Positions 1-4,925 of a stretch of DNA of 5,443 bases are shown piece by piece (the stretch's first letter is position 1; every line of letters starts with the position of its first letter). The notes beneath the pieces were generated by a model, which made no database searches, had not been told where the DNA came from, and saw only the letters and a list, made by a program, of their open reading frames with translations. This DNA comes from Phycisphaeraceae bacterium (GTDB lineage Bacteria; Planctomycetota; Phycisphaerae; Phycisphaerales; Phycisphaeraceae), in assembly GCA_020851395.1 (NCBI GenBank), contig JADZCW010000247.1, positions 1 through 5,443 of the forward strand, read 5' to 3'. The position numbers and the translations under genes were made by a program.

Positions 1-2
1 AC

Positions 3-1481
3 GACAACAAGCTCGAGCTGATCCCCAAGCTCATGCCCACCTGCCAGACGCCCGCCGCCGACGGCATGGTCGTCTACACCAAGAGCCCCAAGTCCATCGC
101 CAACCAGAAGGCGGTGATGGAATACCTGCTCATCAACCACCCCCTGGACTGCCCCGTCTGCGACCAGGCCGGCGAGTGCCACCTCCAGGACTACAGCTAC
201 AAGTACGGCCGCGCCGCCTCCCGCTTCCGCGACGACAAGATCAAGCAGCCCAAGAAGGACGTCGGCGAGCACATCTACCTCTACTCCGACCGCTGCATCA
301 TGTGCACGCGATGCGTCCGCTTCACCTCCGAGATCACCGGCACCCGTGAACTGAGCGTGCAGGGCCGCGGCAACCGCGAGCAGATCGACATCTTCCCCGG
401 CCAGCCCCTGGCCAACGAACTCTCAGGCAACGTGGTGGACGTCTGCCCCGTCGGCGCGCTCCTGGACAAGGACTTCCTCTTCACCCAGCGCGTCTGGTTC
501 TTGAAATCCACCCCCTCGATCGACGGCGTCACCGCTTCGGGCGACAACCTCTGGATCGACCACAACGAGGGCAAGATCTACCGCCTCAAGCCCCGCACGA
601 ACCTCGACGTCAACAAGTGGTGGATCAGCGACGAGATCCGCTACGGCTGGAAGTTCGTTCACAGTGAGTCACGCCTGACCGCCCCGATGCGGCAGCAGCT
701 CGGCCTGCCCTCGCCCACGGACTGGCCCTCCGCCATGGAGGAGGCCGCCGGCGGGCTGATCAAGATCGTCAAGGAGAAGGGCCCCGGTTCGCTCGCCCTC
801 CTGGCCAGCCCCATGCTTGCCAGCGAAGAAGCCTACCTGCTGGCCAAGACGATCCGCGCCATCGACCCCCAGGCGACGCTCGCCATCGGCCCCGTGCCCA
901 CGGCCGGTCAAGACAAGACATTCCCCGGGGGCTACACGACCTACGCCGAGAAGTGCCCGAACCGTCGCGGGGTCCGCCGGGCGCTGGAGCTCGTCGCCGG
1001 CAGTCCCGAGGCCGTCCTGGACATCGACGCCTTCACCGCTGCGCTCAGCGACAAGGCGAGCAAGACTCAGGGTGTGCTGCTGACCGGCAATTACCCCAGC
1101 CCCTGGGCCACCAAAGATTTCGTCAAGGCCCTGGGCAAGCGCTTCACGATCTTGCTCGACACGCTCCCGACGGACCTCTCGCCCAAGGTTAACCTGCTGC
1201 TTCCCTCGGTGACCTGGGCCGAGAAGGCCGGCTGCTTCGAGAACGCCAAGGGGCTGATCCAGGCCTTCGAGCAGGCCATCCCCGCCATCGAGTTCGGCCG
1301 ACCCGAGGGCCAGATCGCCCTGGACCTGCTCGCCGCCGCCGGCCTGGCCGCCCCCCAGCGTTACGACGCCCAGGCCACCCGTCAGCAGATGGGCGCCCCG
1401 TTCGCCGAGGTCGCTTTGCCTTCCAGCCGCCACGACCACGAGGCTCACCAGGAGCCCGCCCTCCAGTACGTTGAACTCTAA
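3..1481 (+). CDS. nuoG: NADH-quinone oxidoreductase subunit G (complex I), 5'-truncated by window edge
   Basis: Peripheral-arm subunit of respiratory complex I; it carries iron-sulfur clusters that pass electrons from NADH toward quinone. The frame is open from the window edge, so the true start lies upstream; 492 residues are visible (residue 1 = codon at 3-5). In order: the tail of the 2Fe-2S domain with Cys14 in PTCQTP; the His-Cys3 site of cluster N5 (H46, C50, C53, C59 in HPLDCPVCDQAGEC); the N4 4Fe-4S site (C98, C101, C104, then C148 in VCPVGAL); then a degenerate molybdopterin-oxidoreductase-like region to the C-terminus, including LLPSVTWAEKAGCFEN. The four N7 cysteines are replaced by D174, T177, D181 and S209 at the canonical spacing. 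With the missing N-terminus the protein would be roughly 540 residues, against about 900 in E. coli and about 780 in Thermus, so the C-terminal domain is compact. Its stop is 46 bp before lpxD. Identity is very secure. Confidence 0.96.
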   Translation, partial: DNKLELIPKLMPTCQTPAADGMVVYTKSPKSIANQKAVMEYLLINHPLDCPVCDQAGECHLQDYSYKYGRAASRFRDDKIKQPKKDVGEHIYLYSDRCIMCTRCVRFTSEITGTRELSVQGRGNREQIDIFPGQPLANELSGNVVDVCPVGALLDKDFLFTQRVWFLKSTPSIDGVTASGDNLWIDHNEGKIYRLKPRTNLDVNKWWISDEIRYGWKFVHSESRLTAPMRQQLGLPSPTDWPSAMEEAAGGLIKIVKEKGPGSLALLASPMLASEEAYLLAKTIRAIDPQATLAIGPVPTAGQDKTFPGGYTTYAEKCPNRRGVRRALELVAGSPEAVLDIDAFTAALSDKASKTQGVLLTGNYPSPWATKDFVKALGKRFTILLDTLPTDLSPKVNLLLPSVTWAEKAGCFENAKGLIQAFEQAIPAIEFGRPEGQIALDLLAAAGLAAPQRYDAQATRQQMGAPFAEVALPSSRHDHEAHQEPALQYVEL

Positions 1482-1527
1482 ACCGGTGTCCCCCAACTGA
1501 CCTTCCGGGGTTTGTTATCCTTCTGAC

Positions 1528-2574
1528 ATGACCATGACCGCTCAGGAACTCGCCGATCGCATCGGCGCCAAGCTCGTCGGCCAGGGCGACCGATCGCTTG
1601 TCCGCTGCGCCCCGATCGAGGAGGCCGACGCCTCGGCCGTCACCTTCGTCGCCAACCAGAAGTACGCCCGGCTCATGAAGAAGACTAAAGCCGGCGCGGT
1701 CATCGTCAGCCCCAAGAACGTCGAGCGCGCCCCGGAAGGCCTCACCCTGCTCGTGGCTGACGATCCTTACTACGCCTTCCGCCAGGCCGTCGTCGCCCTG
1801 CACGGCTTCCCCGCCGATCCACCCCCGGGCGTGCACCCCACGGCCTGCGTCGACCCCACCGCCAAGCTCGGGAAGGACTGCCATCTCGGTCCCTATGCCG
1901 TGGTCGCCGCCGGTGCTGTCGTCGGCGACCGGGCCGTCCTGCACGCCCACGTCCACCTCGGCGCGGGCAGCAGCGTCGGCCCCGACACCGTCCTGCATCC
2001 GGGCGTGAAGGTCTATCACGATTGCGCCATCGGCGCCCGCGTGATCATCCACGCCAACTCCGTCATCGGCTCGGACGGCTACGGCTTCGCGACCCACAAG
2101 GGCGTCCACCACAAGATCCCCCAGGTCGGCTCGGTCGTGATCGAGGATGACGTCGAGCTTGGCGCCCTCTGCTCCGTGCAGCGCGGCACCGTCGGCGTCA
2201 CCCGCGTGGGGGCCGGCACCAAGACCAGCGACTTCGTCGACGTCGGCCACGGGGCCGTCGTGGGCAAGCACAACCTGCTCGTGTCGTTCGTGGGCATCGC
2301 AGGCTCGGCCACGCTGGGCGACTACGTGGCCATCGGCGGGCAGTCCGGCGTCGGCGGCCACCTGTCCGTCGGCGATCGCGCCCAGATCGCCGCCCGCTCG
2401 GGCGTCATCACCGACGTGCCCGAGGACGCGGCCTACGGCGGCTCCCCCGCCATCCCCATCGACCAGGCCAAGCAGGTCGGCATGGAGGTCGTCCGCCTGC
2501 CCGAGCTCGTCAAGGAGCTCGCCCACCTCCAGCAGCGCGTCCGTGAGCTCGAAGAGCGTCAGCCCGACGCCTAG
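1528..2574 (+). CDS. lpxD: UDP-3-O-acylglucosamine N-acyltransferase (LpxD-like)
   Basis: Third step of lipid A synthesis in the family: cytoplasmic transfer of a 3-hydroxyacyl chain from acyl-ACP to the 2-amino group of UDP-3-O-acylglucosamine. The 348-residue length is normal (E. coli 341). Residues 1-100 form the uridine-binding LpxD N-terminal domain; about 103-300 form the left-handed beta-helix of hexapeptide repeats; about 324-345 is a charged, heptad-like helix. Family landmarks: IGSDGYGFA (180-188), KIPQVG (196-201), VGIAGS (255-260), GGQSGVGGH (270-278) and SPAIP (306-310). The expected catalytic His is H241, but its usual IAHN/IGHN context reads VGHG, and the usual IDRG and KIDN read VQRG (217-220) and KTSDF (232-236). 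The start is ATG 1528; another ATG at 1534 is possible, and no strong Shine-Dalgarno is visible. It probably shares a transcript with nuoG (46-bp gap, no clear terminator between). It could be an LpxD paralog with altered substrate use; the family call is secure. Confidence 0.92.
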   Translation: MTMTAQELADRIGAKLVGQGDRSLVRCAPIEEADASAVTFVANQKYARLMKKTKAGAVIVSPKNVERAPEGLTLLVADDPYYAFRQAVVALHGFPADPPPGVHPTACVDPTAKLGKDCHLGPYAVVAAGAVVGDRAVLHAHVHLGAGSSVGPDTVLHPGVKVYHDCAIGARVIIHANSVIGSDGYGFATHKGVHHKIPQVGSVVIEDDVELGALCSVQRGTVGVTRVGAGTKTSDFVDVGHGAVVGKHNLLVSFVGIAGSATLGDYVAIGGQSGVGGHLSVGDRAQIAARSGVITDVPEDAAYGGSPAIPIDQAKQVGMEVVRLPELVKELAHLQQRVRELEERQPDA

Positions 2575-2608
2575 GCTGATCCCTCAGACCCTCCCGCCGA
2601 CTCGGCGC

Positions 2609-2639
2609 AAGAAGAAGCCCACGTTCATTGAACGTGGGC
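2609..2639. terminator. Perfect stem-loop terminator between convergent lpxD and lipoprotein gene
   Basis: A perfect 10-bp inverted repeat, GCCCACGTTC (2617-2626) and GAACGTGGGC (2630-2639), encloses a 3-nt loop. On the minus strand the stem is followed by TTCTTCTT (complement of 2609-2616), which suits intrinsic termination of the lipoprotein transcript ending at 2667. On the plus strand the following bases are less U-rich (a TTT appears about 8 nt later), so it may end lpxD transcripts less efficiently. The position between two convergent stop codons supports a bidirectional role. Confidence 0.8.
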
Positions 2640-2666
2640 CTCGAGTGTTTCGTTACCCGTCCCGCA

Positions 2667-2867
2667 TCACGGAACGTCGGGCAGGCTGGCCATGGCCGTG
2701 TTGGTGGTCCGCGTCGGGCGGGCCGCCCAGGTCTCCAGGGCCGGTGTGTCACGCATGATCGAGTAGTTCGGGTTGATCGAGACCATCGGCTCCCGCGAGA
2801 CGGAGCACCCGCTGATCATGCCGCTGATCACCACCGCCGCCAGCACGAGCCAACACGTCTTACTCAT
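2667..2867 (-). CDS. Small predicted lipoprotein, 66 aa, unknown function
   Basis: I do not recognise the family. The 66-residue product begins MSKTCW, has a hydrophobic segment at about 5-18 and a lipobox ISGC at 18-21, so C21 is the predicted lipidated residue. The mature part is only 46 residues. Ser at position +2 does not match the Asp inner-membrane retention signal known from E. coli, so outer-membrane sorting is plausible. The mature chain (SVSREPMVSINPNYSIM...) has no further cysteines or recognisable domain and ends SLPDVP. I chose ATG 2867 because the signal peptide starts there and GGGAAG lies about 7 nt upstream; the frame stays open to an ATG at 2996, but that would put 43 hydrophilic residues before the signal sequence. 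It lies downstream of skp on the same strand but behind a strong terminator, so it probably has its own promoter. The stop is followed by the 2617-2639 stem-loop. Real gene likely; function unknown. Confidence 0.75.
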   Translation of the reverse strand: MSKTCWLVLAAVVISGMISGCSVSREPMVSINPNYSIMRDTPALETWAARPTRTTNTAMASLPDVP

Positions 2868-2955
2868 GTTCCACTTCCCACAAAGGTGGCCATGAACGTT
2901 CAGTCCCGATCGTTCAAGGCCGGTGCGACAGTCCAAATCCACGCCGCCCTCGGGT

Positions 2956-2984
2956 GTTATCGGGCTGGCTTCGTGTGGGATTAA
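2956..2984 (-). promoter_or_regulatory. Weak candidate promoter for the small lipoprotein gene
   Basis: Reading the minus strand, TTAATC (2984-2979) and GATAAC (2961-2956) are 17 bp apart and match the sigma-70 consensus at 3/6 and 4/6 positions. Transcription from here would leave a leader of roughly 80 nt before the ATG at 2867. A promoter is expected in this gap because the upstream skp transcript is terminated near 3115. Matches of this quality arise by chance, and promoter consensus is uncertain if this is a planctomycete. Confidence 0.25.
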
Positions 2985-3052
2985 CCATGCGGGCAAGCCG
3001 GGCGAAGATTCGCCGGCGGGCCCGAGGCGCAGGCCCGGCGACTGCTACAGGT

Positions 3053-3087
3053 CCGGAAGTTCGCCATGGAAAAGCGTGAAATTCCGG
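3053..3087. repeat. Imperfect inverted repeat / long hairpin
   Basis: CCGGAA (3053-3058) pairs with TTCCGG (3082-3087). After one G/A mismatch, TTC (3060-3062) pairs with GAA (3078-3080), then one G-U wobble and one C-G pair follow, leaving an 11-nt loop (3065-3075). It lies outside the skp terminator, so it would not be part of the main terminated skp mRNA. Role unknown: readthrough processing, a leader structure or a small RNA are all possible. Confidence 0.4.
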
Positions 3088-3114
3088 CTTGACGTCTTGA
3101 CAACTCCGGGCACG

Positions 3115-3145
3115 AAAAAGGCCGTCCCCGTCGGCGGGAACGGCC
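3115..3145 (-). terminator. Strong intrinsic terminator of skp
   Basis: On the minus strand the stem is GGCCGT-TCCCG, loop CCGA, CGGGG-ACGGCC (3145 down to 3120): 11 consecutive pairs including one T-G wobble. It is followed directly by TTTTT (complement of 3115-3119). It begins about 31 nt after the skp stop codon (3177-3179). This is a textbook rho-independent terminator and should separate skp from the downstream lipoprotein gene. Confidence 0.92.
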
Positions 3146-3176
3146 CTGTGGTTCGTACGCCCGGGTCCGGCCGGGG

Positions 3177-3728
3177 TTATTGGCGGATCTGCTGGGCGAT
3201 GGCCGAGGTGATGTCCACCGCCGTGTCGAACAGCAGGATCTGGTCGCCCTTGACCAGGACCACCTTGAGCCCCTGCGCCGCCGCCACCTGCTGGGCTGCG
3301 GGCAGGATCTCGGCCCGGAACTTGGCGATGATGTCCGAGCGGATCTTGCCCCGCCGTTCGAGGACTTCCATCTTGAGCTTCTCCAGCTCCGCCGCGGCCT
3401 GGCGCTGGAGGGTCCCGAGCTGCTGACGCTGATCCGCCGTGGGGTTGGGGCCGAAGCTCTGGGCCATCTGCTGGAGCTGCGGGGTGTACCGCTGGTTGAG
3501 CTGTTCCGCCTGCTCGCGCATTTCCTTGTTCAAGGCCTCGGCCTGCGCCTGGGCCTCCTGCTGCAGGGCCACGTCGCGCCCGATCGCCTTGGCCAGGCCG
3601 TCGAGGTCGACCACCGCCACACCACCTCCGGAAGAGGCATTCTGCGCCCCGGCCTGGCCGCAGCCCGCCGTCGCCAGGATGGTCACCGTCAGCCCCGCCA
3701 AAACCGTTACCGTCCACGTCGCCCGCAT
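3177..3728 (-). CDS. skp: Skp/OmpH-family periplasmic chaperone
   Basis: Skp-type proteins hold unfolded outer-membrane proteins in the periplasm between the Sec translocon and the BAM complex. The 183-residue product has a hydrophobic signal (about 5-22), a first beta strand with the OmpH-like GVAVVDLDGLAK (36-47), a long Gln/Glu/Ala-rich helical hairpin (about 50-150) forming the 'tentacles', and the family C-terminal strands and helix GLKVVLVKG ... LLFDTAVDIT (153-174). Length fits the family. The signal ends in ATAGC (C23), which could be a lipobox although Thr at -3 is unusual; signal peptidase I cleavage near AGAQNA (26-31) is the alternative. ATG 3728 is chosen because AGGAG lies 8 nt upstream and the signal peptide follows at once. 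It is monocistronic: divergent from the MBL gene and closed by a strong terminator. lpxD lies 0.6 kb away in convergent orientation. Family confident; lipidation uncertain. Confidence 0.88.
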   Translation of the reverse strand: MRATWTVTVLAGLTVTILATAGCGQAGAQNASSGGGVAVVDLDGLAKAIGRDVALQQEAQAQAEALNKEMREQAEQLNQRYTPQLQQMAQSFGPNPTADQRQQLGTLQRQAAAELEKLKMEVLERRGKIRSDIIAKFRAEILPAAQQVAAAQGLKVVLVKGDQILLFDTAVDITSAIAQQIRQ

Positions 3729-3736
3729 CGCTTGCG

Positions 3737-3741
3737 CTCCT
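3737..3741 (-). promoter_or_regulatory. Shine-Dalgarno site of skp
   Basis: On the minus strand AGGAG sits 8 nt before ATG 3728. It is the clearest ribosome-binding site in the window and fixes the skp start against the longer, differently framed open reading frame that begins at 3753. Confidence 0.8.
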
Positions 3742-3748
3742 TCGCTGG

Positions 3749-3759
3749 TTCACTGTGAA
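3749..3759. repeat. 11-bp quasi-palindrome in the skp leader
   Basis: TTCAC-T-GTGAA is a perfect 5-bp inverted repeat around a single central base, 21-31 bp upstream of the skp start and overlapping the T-run of the leader hairpin. It could be a small operator or a chance palindrome; no regulator is encoded in the window. Confidence 0.3.
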
Positions 3760-3784
3760 AAACCGCCGCGGGCATTCCCGTGGC
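3758..3784 (-). promoter_or_regulatory. Terminator-like hairpin with U5 in the skp 5' leader
   Basis: On the minus strand GCCACGGG (3784-3777) pairs with CCCGCGGC (3772-3765) around the loop AATG, with one A/C mismatch. Two bases later comes TTTTT (complement of 3758-3762), then 29 nt to the skp ATG. It looks like an intrinsic terminator inside the leader. It may attenuate skp, stop antisense transcription coming from under the MBL gene, or mark that the skp promoter lies between the hairpin and the gene. The latter leaves little room. Confidence 0.45.
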
Positions 3785-3838
3785 CCGGGCGCAGCATACC
3801 GCGCGACTTTCTCCTCTGCCCGATCCGACCCAAAGGGG

Positions 3839-3867
3839 ATGACCCAGCGTTTGCATGCGTTTATCCT
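3839..3867 (+). promoter_or_regulatory. Candidate sigma-70-type promoter for the MBL-fold gene
   Basis: ATGACC (3839-3844, 4/6 match to TTGACA) and TATCCT (3862-3867, 4/6 match to TATAAT) are separated by 17 bp. A transcript starting near 3874 would have a leader of about 32 nt before ATG 3906. The location, in the divergent gap between skp and the MBL gene, is where a promoter is expected. The matches are moderate only. Confidence 0.3.
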
Positions 3868-3905
3868 AGAAGGGTTCGTCCGCCCGCTTGTCCGTGGACT
3901 CTTTC

Positions 3906-4901
3906 ATGACAGGTCCGCCGATGGCCGTTCGACGCGTGAGCAAGACCGCCTGGCCCACCGGCCCCGGCCTCTTCGCCGAGGTGCACCGGGAGCTTGTCGC
4001 TTCGCTGCCCGCGGCGCCGACGACGCCGGCCCGACGTTCCCCCAGGCGGACGACCGCGATGCGCCTGTGCGTCCTGGCCAGCGGCTCGGGGGGCAACGCC
4101 AGCGTCCTGCGCGTCCGCGGTCAAGCGTGCGTGATGCTCGACCTCGGCCTGGGCCCGCGCGTGCTCCGTCACCGGATCGAGCAGGCCGGCCTGAGCTTCG
4201 GTGATGTCTCGGCCGTCTGCCTGACCCACCTCGACCAGGACCACTTCAAGCCCGGCTGCATCCCCATGCTCCTCGGGCATGGCGTAAGGGTCCACCTGCA
4301 CCGCTGGCATGTCCAGGACTTCATGACCCTCCCCGGGGCCGCGGACCTCTCGGCCGCAGGCCTGCTGTGCGTTTTTGATGACGAGTCCTTCGAGCCGTAT
4401 CCCGGCGTCACGGCCCGGCCGATCCACCTGCCGCACGATCTCAAGGGCACCGTCGGTCTGCGCGTCGAGGCCGATGGCGCCAGCCTCGGTTACGCCACCG
4501 ACCTCGGGACAGTCCCGCCGCAGCTGATCGACATCCTGAGCGAGGCCGGGGGCGTGGACGTGCTGGCGATCGAGAGCAACTACGACCCCGACCTCGAGCT
4601 CGCGTCGGGCCGGCCGGCGTTCCTCAAGCAGCGCATCATGGGCGGGCGAGGCCACCTCTCGAACGACCAGGCCTTCGCCGCCGTGCGGGCCATCGCCCGT
4701 TGCTGCGCCGACGGCCGGCCGCGCCGCGTCGTCCTGCTGCACCGCAGCGCCCAGTGCAACCACCCCACGCGCATCCACCGCACCTTCGCCCAGGAGCCCG
4801 CCCTGGCGGCCCGGATCGTCCTGGCCGAGCAGCGCCGCCGCACCGCCTGGATCGACGTCGACGCGTCCCACGCCGGCCAGATGTCTCTTTGGCTCGACTG
4901 A
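3906..4901 (+). CDS. YycJ/WalJ-like metallo-beta-lactamase-fold hydrolase
   Basis: Metal-dependent hydrolase of the YycJ/WalJ branch, whose members are cytoplasmic and have been linked to nuclease activity and to DNA replication or repair. From ATG 3906 it is 331 residues. Landmarks: LASGSGGN (57-64), MLDLGLG (77-83), metal motif THLDQDH (107-113), PHD (176-178), TDLG (198-201), ESNYDPDLE (223-231), GHLSN (249-253) and LLHRSAQCNHP (277-287). The metal motif is HxDxDH instead of the common HxHxDH, as in ComEC-type MBL domains. Start uncertain: the family N-terminus (MRLCVLASGS) begins at ATG 4059, giving 280 residues, the usual family size. However, the in-frame stretch before it has about 87% G/C at third codon positions against about 70% at first and second, which suggests it is translated. 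ATG 3921 and TTG 3888 are also possible, all with weak Shine-Dalgarno sites. It ends 24 bp from the convergent ABC gene with no visible terminator between. Substrate unknown. Confidence 0.87.
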   Translation: MTGPPMAVRRVSKTAWPTGPGLFAEVHRELVASLPAAPTTPARRSPRRTTAMRLCVLASGSGGNASVLRVRGQACVMLDLGLGPRVLRHRIEQAGLSFGDVSAVCLTHLDQDHFKPGCIPMLLGHGVRVHLHRWHVQDFMTLPGAADLSAAGLLCVFDDESFEPYPGVTARPIHLPHDLKGTVGLRVEADGASLGYATDLGTVPPQLIDILSEAGGVDVLAIESNYDPDLELASGRPAFLKQRIMGGRGHLSNDQAFAAVRAIARCCADGRPRRVVLLHRSAQCNHPTRIHRTFAQEPALAARIVLAEQRRRTAWIDVDASHAGQMSLWLD

Positions 4902-4925
4902 TTCAAGTTCGGAGATGAAACAGGC

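Larger units (their letters stand above)
2868..3176. other. 309-bp non-coding gap with a run of stem-loops
   Basis: I find no convincing gene between the lipoprotein start and the skp stop; open frames crossing it are extensions or shadows of skp. It holds, from low to high coordinate: the lipoprotein leader and candidate promoter; a hairpin at 2997-3017 (GCC plus GGCGA pairing with TCGCC plus GGC, one bulged G, loop AGAT); an inverted repeat CGGCGGGCC (3014-3022) with GGCCCGGCG (3032-3040), one mismatch; an imperfect 12-position hairpin at 3053-3087 starting with CCGGAA and ending with TTCCGG; and the skp terminator at 3115-3145. The first two share bases and could be alternatives. Some structure is expected by chance at this GC content, but the density is notable. 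Confidence 0.5.

Noticed and set aside
669..1496. 275-codon minus-strand frame antisense to nuoG
   Set aside because: Shadow of nuoG codon bias; no recognisable motif or ribosome-binding site.
1482..1527. CCCC ... GGGG followed by TTTG between nuoG and lpxD as a terminator
   Set aside because: Only a 4-bp stem with a long loop and a short T-run; too weak to call.
1189..2526. 445-codon open frame antisense to nuoG end and lpxD
   Set aside because: It is a low-complexity Gly/Asp/Ala/Arg-rich mirror of a confirmed gene in GC-rich DNA, with no domain; such long antisense frames are expected here.
2667..2996. Longer 109-residue version of the small lipoprotein
   Set aside because: It would place 43 hydrophilic residues before the signal sequence; ATG 2867 fits the lipoprotein signal and has its own ribosome-binding site.
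3097..3102. Perfect TTGACA on the plus strand
   Set aside because: No -10 element at 16-18 bp; that position falls in the skp terminator stem, and any transcript would be antisense to skp.
2914..3753. 279-codon minus-strand frame covering skp in another frame
   Set aside because: The skp frame has a signal peptide, OmpH motifs, a good Shine-Dalgarno and a terminator; this one is Gly/Arg/Pro-rich and has none.
3180..3758. 192-codon plus-strand frame antisense to skp
   Set aside because: Leu/Arg/Gly-rich complement of a coiled-coil gene with no independent support.
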